Below, one piece after another: positions 1 through 18,623 of a DNA stretch of 64,000 nt; position 1 is the first letter of the stretch, and every line of letters begins with the position of its first letter. The translations under genes were made by a program, and so were the position numbers. The notes under the pieces are model-generated. The model was not told the origin of the DNA. It searched no databases and was given only the letters and a program-made list of their open reading frames with translations. The DNA comes from Gadus chalcogrammus (taxonomy: Eukaryota > Chordata > Actinopteri > Gadiformes > Gadidae): NCBI RefSeq assembly GCF_026213295.1, contig NC_079412.1:14104792-14168791 (forward strand). The letters run 5' to 3'.

Positions 1-2570
1 ATGCTGGATCACTGCCTGTTGGTCATGAACCTAGTTCGCTCCTGATTGGCGGTGAACAATGAGCTCAAGTATCCCTGGTCATGTCTTTATATTGTGTATG
101 CTAAGTAAAGCCATGCAGGAACTGATACCATGAATAAAGTCAATGGATAAGGGCAACCGTTTTATCTCACCAGGATGGCTGTCATTAGCAAGGAAGGAAG
201 GAAGGAAGGAAGGAAGGAAGGAAGGGAGGAAGGGAGGAAGGGAGGGAGGGAGGGAGGGAGGGAGGGAGGGAGGGAGGGAGGGAGGGAGGGAGGGAGGGAG
301 GGAGGAAGGGAGGGAGGAAGGTTGGAAGAAAGGAAGGAAGGAAGGAAGGAAGGGAGGGTGTAATGAAGGAAAAAAGGAAGGGACGAAAAAAAGAAAATTC
401 ATATAACCCAGAATGCAAATTACATCAACACTATTGGTATCAAAGTCAGGAGTTCTGTGGCGGCTTAGTAAGATTGATGTTTAAAGCAGGTGTCTGTGGT
501 CTTAACAAAAAGTAAACCGATGATTCAGGTGTAGACAGCACGATGCCAAGGTTCACTACACCGTGAATGGCATTCCCAGAGACAGGTGGAGCAGACAAAA
601 GAGGGAGAAATAAACAGGCATTTGGTGCTGCCAGCCCGCCAGGACAACCAGTAGCCTGACTGGTAGACAGATATTTAAGCAGGTCAAACGGCCAATTCAG
701 AACTCCTTCATTTTGGTTGTCTGGAGTATCCACCGAGGCCAAAATAAATTGCTCTTCTATAATGACTCATAATTAAATACTCCTGGCCGAAAAGGAAGTC
801 TCTGTACAGTTTATGACCTGTATAGTGTACTTAACCGATTACCTGACTGACATTATGTCATTTAAATGAAACAGAATAAGGCCACACGGGAGGGGGGGAG
901 AGCTCTCTACTGTACTCGTGGGCCGCTGTTGATCAAACACATGAACTAGAGACGAAAGGCTCAGACGCTAACCCGCCAGACTCACAGATCTAATGCCAAC
1001 GTTGTTCTTTGACGCGTTGCCATCTGAAGACTGTGTACACAGTTAGTCAATTTAACAGGCAACGCGGGCATTTTTCTTTCTGAAATGGGTAGACTTAATT
1101 AGTATGTTTCTCTATAATTATGTTACCCAACTGATAACACAGGAAAGAACACACAAATTGACAATAGGCTTGCATCGGAATGCATTTAAATGCTTGGTTT
1201 GATGAAAATAGAACTTTGCAATGAGAAGAAAATGAGTAAAACATAGGGTTTTTGTCTGCTTTTCAAGTCATGCCCAATGCTTATTTAATCATCGGAGAGA
1301 TTGCTTGCTCTTGCGCCATCTACTGGGTATCTGGAGTTAAAACTCAATCACAGCATCAGACAGACCATGCAGAAGACGGTGCAACAGGTACGTTTATTAC
1401 GTCTACTGGATTTCACTAATTAATTAAAGTCACACAAAAATCTAAATGTTAACAAATGCAACATGTAAATATGTAGACTAGGCCTACTTTATTTCAATAG
1501 TATATTTGGCAGTGTTCAATAAAAAAAAGGCCTAACCCAGCAAGTTATTTAACCATCTTTGAATAGGACAAAAGAATGAAGAAATTCACAAAAAAAGAGA
1601 ACTATGTAAAACCAAGTGATGACTGATATTTCCTACCTGTGTCCGAAAAAAATATATAAATAATTCCAAATTTCAACCGAAAAAAAAATGTTGACGGACT
1701 CGATTCCCCAATCTAGATGAGATTATCCTCGGGACGACTTCGCGTTCATTACTTCTGGAGAATCGCGCTGTGTTCGCCTCCGGTCCACAAACATCCAGCA
1801 CCCAGAAGATCGTAAACCAGCGTGTCTCTGAGCTTCTGTGGACAATTCAGTCCACACGAAGGAAAGCCACTGAGAGTTTGGCGCGATGGGGGGGGGGGGA
1901 CACCATGAACTTCACAAGCAGCCTCCTTCTCTCTAAATTAGCATGCACACATGCGTGCTCGCAGACAGACGCACGCACACAAACGTGCACAGATGCATAC
2001 GCACGCACATAGACACGTTAAAATAAAATTGGGCGTCATTTCATCCATCCTACAGCAGTGCTTGGTTGGAAGTGAAAATTGCACACGAGGATTTGAACTT
2101 GCGCATTCTCGACGTGCACCGTTTGACGAGTCGTTGAAATCTGGCTTCTGCTGCCGTTGGGTTCTTGGAAAGCATATTTTCTGTCATTTCGGGGGTCAAT
2201 TGGACCGAAATGACCGAATGAAATAAAAGTAAAAAATAAACACATTTTATATTATATTATCTCATAAATTGCTTTACACAAACAAAAAATCCCCAAAAAG
2301 CCACAATAAAGGATACCTTAACTTAACTTAAATGTATTTGAGAAATATTTTTTGCCATTTCGTTTTTTTTCACACCAATGCTTAAAATCTGTTATCAGGG
2401 CATGATAGAGCGCTTTCATCCTTAGAGCGCAGCAGGGTTCATCAGAGGTGACGGATTGGTATCCTATAAACCACATCTAGTCTTTTAATCTCTTGCTATT
2501 TTGATTCTTATGTCTCAAAACGACTGATGTCGATTTAAACTGCTCTTCTGTACCTGCATAATTGTGTCTA
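1..2570. other. Intergenic stretch without recognised gene
   Basis: Apart from the purine array I see no gene. Frames are short, A/T-rich and lack recognisable domains. A CA-rich degenerate patch lies at about 1945-2015. This is the left edge of the window, downstream of the ECM2-like gene. Confidence 0.5.
190..357. repeat. Purine tetranucleotide array (AAGG/AGGG)n
   Basis: About 168 bp of GGAA and GGGA units, pure purine on the plus strand. All ORFs across it are low-complexity and not genes. Confidence 0.95.
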
Positions 2571-2573
2571 ACC

Positions 2574-2722
<149 letters not shown>

Positions 2723-2869
2723 CGCGGTTAGGTTGATTATGGTGTTGGGCTGTAGCTGGAGGGCTTGGCATTCAAATTAAACTCTTTTTATCCTACGTGT
2801 GTCTAACCTAAAGTAAGTGTCTCCACAGATTAAAATGCCTATTCGTTAGTGTGCTAGGGTGCTACTTAA

Positions 2870-3001
<132 letters not shown>

Positions 3002-3354
3002 GCATGCAGGCCGGTTGTGTGTTCATGTGCAGTAGTGTATGTGTTTAGTGCATCCACACAGACATGACACACATATTGTGTGTGGGTCTACGGCTGTAAA
3101 AAAAATATGAACAAATGGAAAAATACTGCTTATATTTTTAAAGCACTATATATAGTTATGTTGAACTGGACTTTTTTCCTGCATCTATTATCGTCTGTCG
3201 GACTGCTTAGGACAATATTTTGGGCTGATGGAGGATGGGAAGTCTCTTAGATATTGTAGAACGAACTGCGATTCCTTAGCTCCTTTCATTGCAACCAGAC
3301 CTTTTGTTTCTCCATTGGGATCTGTCTCTTATTATAACTTATTCATCATGTGCT

Positions 3355-3775
3355 ATACCTCTTTCTCGTTCTCCCTCGTCTCTTCCTTCTCTTCCTCCTT
3401 CCTCGTCCCCTTCCTCCTTTTCCCTCTCCTCTTCATCGTTCTCCTCTTCCTCCCTTCCTCTTCTCCTCCCTCTGCTCTCATCCTCTTCACCTCCGCCTCT
3501 GTCTCTGTCTTCTCCTCCCTCATCTTATTCACCTCTTTCCTCCTCCTCAGCCCCTCTTCTCCTCACCTATCACCTTCTCCTCCCTCGTCTCCTCCACCTC
3601 CCTCCTCTACAGCCCCCCTCTTCTCCCCAACTATCTCCTTCTCCTCCGTCATCTCCTCCACCTCTCTCCTCTCCCTCTTCTCCTCCTCCTCTCCCCCCCC
3701 CCCCTATTCTCCTCCACCTCTCTCCTCATCTCCTCCCCCTTTTCTTCATCTCCTCATCCTCCTTCTGCTCTCCAA
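3355..3775. repeat. Degenerate pyrimidine tract
   Basis: About 420 bp of CTCC/TCTTC-rich sequence on plus, with one strand almost purine-free. The long Ser/Pro/Leu ORFs in it are composition artefacts. Confidence 0.9.
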
Positions 3776-3779
3776 ACTA

Positions 3780-4826
3780 ACGCCTTTACTTATTTTGATT
3801 GGTCATTGTTACACTCCCCCAGGTCCTGCTCTGTGAGTGTCTGGGGCTTTTATTTGATCAGCCAGTGCTCTGTCCTTCCAATAACAAACACAGGAAGTGG
3901 CTGTTGCCGGGGGTGACAGCCACTATCTGGGTGAATAAAAGTGTGAGGGCTCTCTATTACAGCTCAAGCTACAACCAATAGGCCATGACTCTTTCTGTAC
4001 AAATAAGACATTGCCGGGCGAGGGACTTTATTTTAACATAACATGGAATGTAGAGAATGTCCTTGCTACTCTCCACCTAGCTGGCTGCCACACTCCAACT
4101 TAAGGGACGTTTCTGGGCTCCTCCAAACCTAAATGACCCATGCACTGGGAGAGGTGTTAAATCCGGTTTATGGCTAAAGTTGTACTTGTAGTTAATGAAC
4201 ACAGCCACGCAGGAGATCACTCGAGGTCACGTGCAGATGGCTGGTTAACCTGTTGCACACTGATTACTCAATGTGCAACAGGTGTGCAACCTCCCCCCAG
4301 CCCCAGAGTCCAATCAATCAGACTCCGCCAGGTGAGGCTGCTTAAACCAGCCGCCGTCCACACACACTCCTACATGGACACTATGTCCAAATATATCAGA
4401 ATATGGATGTGTATAATGCAGTCAAGAGTGTGAAACATCCGTATCCCTGTGGCCTCACTCAGATAGATGGATGATTAAGCAACCAATTGGTGAAGACAAG
4501 AACAGGTGCACTTACAGTACTGCATGTGCAAGTTCAGCTGCGGAGATGTGCACACAGCAGTTCCTTAGACCCCTCATGTGCTGGTGCTGGTGCTACTGCT
4601 GTCTCTATACAGGACTGTACCGTTAAAGCGACTGCGCCATATGTGCGTGACTAACGTGTGATTACGTCCATGGAGGGAAAGTGAAGAGTGTTTGTGTGTG
4701 TTCCTTTTGTCTTCATTTTGTTTGTTTCTGAATCGTGGTCCATCATTCCGTTCTACTTTCCACCACCACCACTGCATTTGTTTATTATCTTTGTTCATTT
4801 CTGCTCTGTTTCCCCCCTCTCCTCCT

Positions 4827-4834
<8 letters not shown>
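3780..4834. other. Intergenic stretch without recognised gene
   Basis: Mixed unique sequence with no supported exon. An AATAAA occurs near 3935 on plus, without an associated gene. Confidence 0.4.

Positions 4835-4903
<69 letters not shown>
4835..4903. repeat. (CT)n microsatellite
   Basis: About 69 bp of CT preceded by a pyrimidine-rich lead-in. Confidence 0.97.
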
Positions 4904-4906
<3 letters not shown>

Positions 4907-4928
4907 CTTGGACAATTCTTCCTGTGGA

Positions 4929-5072
4929 CCAATGCTTTCGGTCGACATTCATACCAACCAGGCTGAGCTCGCCACTATATAAAGAGCAATCCTTTTTCTG
5001 CCCTATATCCCCACAGCATATACCTGAGAAGATACTTTGCTTACATATGCAATGAACTTTCCAGAAAATAAA
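4929..5072 (+). promoter_or_regulatory. Orphan CCAAT/TATA pair followed by AATAAA (possible LTR fragment)
   Basis: CCAAT at 4929-4933 and TATATAAAG at 4976-4984 are spaced like a core promoter on plus. AATAAAG follows about 90 bp downstream, near 5067. No ORF follows. This close TATA-to-poly(A) spacing is typical of the R region of LTR elements, but I could not define LTR ends. Confidence 0.25.
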
Positions 5073-5169
5073 GATTCTCTTTCTCATCTGAAGAATTGCA
5101 TAAGGTCCAGTCTGCTATGAAATACGATAAGTGTTATTTTGACTCCAGTATGGATGTGGCTGCACCATT

Positions 5170-5530
5170 GTAGGCCTCAGCGACACAGACACAAACACAC
5201 ACACACTCACACATGCTATGCAAAAACCACAAGCACATATTCGAATGTGTATAATGACCCTTAAACACACAGAAAACATATACTTAAATACACACATACA
5301 TACATACAACGTACCATATGCAGTCACACAAAAACTTAAAATAAACACACACACACCCACGCACACAACATAAGCAGTAAAACATTGACACAAACTCACA
5401 CAAACCCACTCACACAAATGCCCACTCACACAAACCCAATCACACACATACCCTACTCAGACACATACCCACATGTCTACTCACACACAAGGCGACTAAC
5501 ACATGCAAAGACCATTCAGACACATACCAA
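5170..5530. repeat. Degenerate CA-rich tract
   Basis: CACA-rich imperfect repeats containing units such as ACTCACACAAACCC, probably a decayed microsatellite. Confidence 0.75.
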
Positions 5531-5639
5531 TACACTAATCGCTCTTGCGAGCATCCCACCCGCATTACTGACAGAGCTTGCTAGGCAAACAGCCTGCGCA
5601 GAAGAATGGAGCATTGTCTCAAAGTGTTGGGTAAGAGGC

Positions 5640-6050
5640 AGGGGGAAATAAAGGAGGGTGCAGCAGGGGGTACGCGGAGAGAGAAGCGGAGGGCGGGAGT
5701 GAGGGGACGGATGTGCTGAGGAGAACTAAAGAGGCTGGGGGGAACATTGGGAGACGTGGAGTCACTGTGTGAAAACGTCTGGCAGGACCCCGCAGCCCCC
5801 CCCCCCCCCACGTCTCAGAGAGATTTCTGAACGCACTCCAGCTCCCTGCTTCCTCTACTCTGCTTAACCACTCTCTCCCCTCTCTCCCTTCCATCTCTTT
5901 AGCTCCCTCCCCTCTCTCTCCCTGCCCTCTCTGTCCCTTCTCCCTCTCTTCTTCTCTCCCGCCCTTCTCTCTACCTCCCTCTCTCTTCCCTCTCTCTCTC
6001 TTCTTCTCTCTCTCCCTCCCCTCTCTCTCTATCCACTTTATCTCAGCTCA
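5640..6050. repeat. Purine-rich then pyrimidine-rich block
   Basis: The left part is GGGAG-rich and the right part (about 5870-6045) is CTCTCC-rich, so the two halves could pair imperfectly. No gene is seen. Confidence 0.5.
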
Positions 6051-6309
6051 ACCCAAGGCTAACTCTCTGGTCCTCTTTGTGCTTTTAACTGACCGGACTT
6101 GCAGTTGACATTATATAGAGGATGCTACCCTTACCTGGGTGTTTGTATCTCGTGTACTGTCGCTGCGAGAGCAATCACTGGGTTAAATGGTTCATGGGAA
6201 CGTCTAACCATGGCCCTCCTGACTCTATTCTCTGCTTCCCATCAACCTCCTGCCTGCTGTTTCCATGTCACTCAGCCAAATCATCACATTTACCCAACCT
6301 AACTGCTGT

Positions 6310-6540
6310 GCACCACACACACTGTAATCATCATCCCATACACTTGCACACTGAGACACACACCACATACAGCCTCGCAAATAAACACATGGATGCAGAA
6401 ACACAGACATTCACGCACACACACACACAAAAATGACACACATATACACAGACTTAGACACAAGCACTCATATATGCAAGCCCACACAGCAGAACACACA
6501 CAAAAACACACATATACAAACACACATGCACACGTAACCC
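6310..6540. repeat. Degenerate CA-rich tract
   Basis: Imperfect ACACAC repeats, low-complexity in every frame. Confidence 0.75.
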
Positions 6541-6554
6541 ATCTATGAGTGATA

Positions 6555-6860
6555 GTCCTGTCTTACTTACTTACTGATTAAGTAGATTACTTGAATATTT
6601 CTCATTATATTAATCCTTACTGATTTAGATGACTTTAATAGTTTCTCATTCTATTAGTCCTTACTGATTAGATGAATTGAATATCTTCTATTAGTCCTGA
6701 CTGCTTTACTAGATAACTTAAATAGTCTCTCATTCTATGAGTCCTTACTGATTTACGAGATGACTTGAATAGTTTCTCATTCTATAAGTCCTTGCTGATT
6801 TAGATGAATTAAATAGTCTCCCATTCTATTGGTCTTACTCATTAAGTAGATGACCTAATT
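6555..6860. repeat. Minisatellite with about 45-bp period
   Basis: About six to seven diverged copies of a unit built around GTCCTTACTGATTTAGATGA and TAGTTTCTCATTCTATTA. Unit starts fall near 6555, 6612, 6657, 6693, 6741, 6788 and 6832. Confidence 0.85.
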
Positions 6861-6976
6861 AAATTAAGTTTTATTTCCTTGCCTTAGCATCCTGTGTTGT
6901 CAGCTATATGCACATCCTGTTACTCATTTATCAACCCAGACATCCAGACACTTATCCACAAAAATGTCCCAGGAGT

Positions 6977-7061
6977 ACCACCTCCACATGCCCAGAAACC
7001 ACCTCCACACCCCCAGAAAACCACCTCCACATACCCCAAAAACCACCTCCACATGCCCTGG
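6977..7061. repeat. Short tandem repeat of about 22 bp
   Basis: Four copies of a unit like ACCACCTCCACATGCCCAGA, which create Pro/His-rich ORFs of no coding value. Confidence 0.85.
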
Positions 7062-7358
7062 ACCAAACAGCCATCCTGGACTCACTTGGCTTCATGTTAT
7101 AGGAGAGTAACACAGCTTGAGAGCTGAAATCCCTGGACTATCTACTTTACAAAAATGCAATATTTTAAATGTAAGCAATCATATTGTGGAAACGTCTGAT
7201 TTGATAATCAGAACAAAAAAAGGGACAGTAATATTGGACAAGAATTTTCTTTCTTTTTAAATCACAGGATCCAAATACAGGACAATGAAATTCAAAAAGA
7301 CACGGATGTGCATTCTTTGATTCTTGGTAGGATACAGATGTGAAAGCAGCAGTATATA

Positions 7359-7364
7359 TTTATT
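7359..7364 (-). terminator. Candidate poly(A) signal of the ECM2-like gene
   Basis: AATAAA on the minus strand (TTTATT on plus), about 700 nt after the stop codon at 8063. The implied 3' UTR includes a short CA repeat (about 7552-7579) and a perfect 9-bp stem-loop (7739-7771). Other weaker signals could be used. Confidence 0.4.
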
Positions 7365-7548
7365 AACAAAAAAAAACATAAAATGTGATTTCCTACCTAA
7401 AAAAGCACTTTGAATGGTGGCGATATATAAATAAACCTGCATTGCCAAAAGAATGCTAAAACACGCTTTTGCACACATTCTTTGCAGAGTATGTTAACAT
7501 TACATGTGTCTTGACTGACACCTATGCACATGTCTGCACTCTGCACAC

Positions 7549-7581
<33 letters not shown>

Positions 7582-8062
7582 CTGATTCTTGAGTAATGGA
7601 ACAAGCTAAGCAGACAAGATGAACGCAGAGCTCAGAGTAGAGCATTGGATGATGAAGTAGAGATTCTGTGGCTGTTTATCAGGACAGGGAGGTTTTGGGG
7701 TTGTTTTGATTGTTGACCACTTGGATAGCTGACATACACCGGATGCTAACCAAATCATAGTCAGCATCCGGCCATAGACTACGTCACAAAGATCGCCATT
7801 CTGTGGAGGGGGTTGCAGTTGACCCTGGGCATTTTGGGACTAAATGTGTCTAGTACGACTGGGTGCGTTACGTGTCTGGAAGGTGATATGTATCATTGGT
7901 CGAGCTAACATCGGCCGACCCCCTGTCCCTATCGCTAACATCATTAGGGCTCTCCAAAACACGCCTGGCTTTTCCCAGCTCTCAAGAATCCTGGCCATAC
8001 GTATGCAGACTCACAGATACAGAAGCACGTCTCAGCAGCCTTAAGGTCGTGCTCTACTGAGC

Positions 8063-16052
<7,990 letters not shown>

Positions 16053-16154
16053 TGGAGCCTTGTGAATACAAGGACTTGGTTTGAAAGAGTCAAAGTCAAA
16101 GAATGAATTTATGAGTTCTCTTCTTTAGACAGCACCTGCCCGGCTGAAAGACAT
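16053..16154 (-). other. 5' UTR segment of the ECM2-like gene
   Basis: A TTTTCAG acceptor on the minus strand at about 16155-16161 suggests that a noncoding upstream exon is spliced to this leader, which runs into the start codon at 16052. The first bases of the segment form an ATG followed by eight sense codons and a stop, a possible upstream ORF. The first exon and promoter were not found; they should lie between 16200 and 18000. Confidence 0.45.
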
Positions 16155-18000
16155 CTGAAAATAGAGAGAACACAGAAATCTTGGAAAGGGTAAGTAGGAG
16201 GTAGCAAGGTTAGAAAAGGGAAAAAAAAATGACAACACAATGTAAACACAAGCTTCCCCAAGACCACACCTCTTCCTCCCACCCTTTACGCCGTATGGAA
16301 GAACCTAGAATGAGGGTGGAGGAGGTGGGGGGGGGGGGGGGGTAGAGATGTATTCACGTTGACACAAGTGCGGTCAAGGCAAGAGCTGTCTCCAACACAA
16401 TAGTGCTCATGACACACGCTTGTCAGACTGTGGACAGGCACAGCACTCGGACATACCAACCGAGGTGGACTTTTTTGTGTTTACCTTCCTTGACCGCAGG
16501 TTTGACTTGGGGAGCATGACCCCGACCCAGCGGCGAGCAAGGCAGCCAGCTATGTAGACTAGACACGCTCGCCTAGACAGCCGCAGTTCAAGCTGGAGCC
16601 TTCCTTGTTTGACTAGGGCCCTTGTTGGCATCTTTGTATGAAAAAAGGAAAAAAAATGGAAGATTCCTTGTGTGTATGAGTACACACAAGGAGGAGCTGT
16701 GGTTTACATACAGTAGCCGCAGTGCGATGGAGTAGAGACAGTGCAGTGTCCACACCCTGGGCCGGAGACACACGCTGAGTCAGCCCCCCGACTGACAGAA
16801 GGGCATAACTGCTGTTCTCACTGTGGGTAGAACCTCAATTCACTGCCCACTCATGTGCCTCGCTGACCTTGTACACACACGGCCGTGTTGGGAGGATCAC
16901 AAACAGCTGCTACAGTTGCTACAATTTCCATGTTGACATTGGGCTTTTTTACTCTGAGTTATTCTGGGGTTGGGTTTTGATGCGAACACAACTCTTAGTA
17001 CTGCAAGTAAACGTCGATGGTCAAAGTGAACACTTAATAAAGAGCCGTGCTGTAAACGACGCCGTGTTGACCGTTTTCCGCTCAACTCTGAAACACCCAT
17101 GTCTTGACCTGTATTCCCAAGGTAAACTGCAACAACCCAGGGGATAAACCATAAACACTTCCAAAGCAGAACCAAAAGTCCTTTAAATTGATCGTTACCA
17201 AGATTGAAGTATGAATCCTACTCGTTCAACTATTAGGGTTAAGTGTAAAAGTTTCAAGAAAAGGAACTACTTGTGTAATAAAAATAAATACTATACACTA
17301 ACACTACCCAACACTCACTAAATCATACACTACAATGTCATATTTGCTCCCTTTCTGGGCTGGACCTCTTCTCTTGCTTAATGACCCATAATCACACACA
17401 AACAAAACGTTGCTGTTCTGCTAGCTCCTCCTGGTTTGGGTGCCGTCTTCCGGTGGCTCAGGTCAGGAAGTGCGACCTGAGGCTCAGGATCGGTAGCACC
17501 TACTGCAGACAGTGCGACCTGAGGCTCAGGTCAGGGTCAGTGGGACCTCCTGCAGTTCAAGTCAATGAGGCTAAATAAGGCAATATGTGAAGTGTGAATT
17601 GGTAAGGTCTACAGACTGGGGGGGGGGGGGGGGGGGGGTGAGGTACTGGTAGAAACTATTAAGCCCAAACAAATTGACAAGGTGAGAACCAAAGGAAAGA
17701 GAGTGGACAAGAGTTTGTGTTCTGTAGTCATGAGATTCCTGCTTCCTCACTGGCAACCAAGTTGGATGCAAACCGATCACTACTGGTCTCAACACCTGTT
17801 CAAGTTTCAGTGGGTCACCATGACATCACGAAAGGCTGGCTCAGGCTACTGCATCCTTTCAGGTTTGGTGGACCTAGGTTCCAGCGAAAGACCAGAATGG
17901 CTTTCAGGCAGCACTTGACAAGCTCTGCTGCTGGTACAGCACTAGTTCTTTTTTTATACTCCAGATTAAATATCTAGTATTGCATTCAAAAACAACTGTG
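16155..18000. other. Intergenic region between the ECM2-like 5' end and the tkt 3' end
   Basis: It holds poly-G runs at 16327-16342 and 17620-17638, and two copies of GTGCGACCTGAGGCTCAGG near 17470 and 17511. No exon is recognised, although the first exon of the ECM2-like gene should be here. Confidence 0.5.
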
Positions 18001-18020
18001 GGGATTTTCTCAAGTCTTTT

Positions 18021-18026
18021 TTTATT
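18021..18026 (-). terminator. tkt: Candidate poly(A) signal of tkt
   Basis: AATAAA on the minus strand, about 600 nt beyond the tkt stop (18624-18626). This gives a 3' UTR of ordinary length ending near 18000. Confidence 0.5.
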
Positions 18027-18623
18027 TCGGTACGCAGCACTGCAATCCAGATGACAGATCAAATTTTCACCACCATTAGTAACAGTTAAAGCAGTCAAGT
18101 ACATACAGCCACACAAACAACCCATAGTACACAGTCGGTTCAACTCTGCAAGGACCACCAAGTGTTCAGCACTACACCAAATGGAATGAACAGCAAGCGA
18201 ACAGTGGAATGCTGAGTGTATTGTCAAGTAGAGCAGAACCTGGACGGAACAAAAACATGTGAATATACAAACAAGTGCATGGAAAATAAGTAGACACCGC
18301 AAGCTGTAGGAAACCAACAAAAACAGCTGTAAAATAGGTCATTTTAGGGTTGCGGTGGGTTACAGAATAAGAAAAGTTAACATGGCGCTTAGCTAGGGCA
18401 CTACAAATTAAAACCTTTATTCCCTCCAGTCTTGAATTACTGAAATCCACAAAGGTTGGGTAGCGGATACTAGAAGTTACAGGCTGCACACGGTAGTCAA
18501 TGCCACAAGTGGGCGCCAGAGTACTAGGTGAGGTCAAAAGGTTCTGCGGGAGATTTAGCTGCTGGGAGTCGGTGGATGAGGAATGCAGAAGTGCTGCGTG
18601 GAGAGCTCCTTCCTCCGCTTCCT

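Noticed and set aside
143..418. Overlapping ORFs rich in Gly/Arg/Lys/Glu or Pro/Ser on both strands
   Set aside because: They are translations of the AAGG/AGGG array and carry no coding signal.
446..742. 98-codon ORF on the minus strand
   Set aside because: The peptide has no recognisable similarity, a normal-looking composition but no supporting splice, promoter or poly(A) context. It could be a chance frame.
3228..3916. ORFs up to about 200 codons rich in Ser, Pro and Leu, open in all three plus frames
   Set aside because: All three frames are open because the tract is pyrimidine-rich; no domain or splice context was seen.
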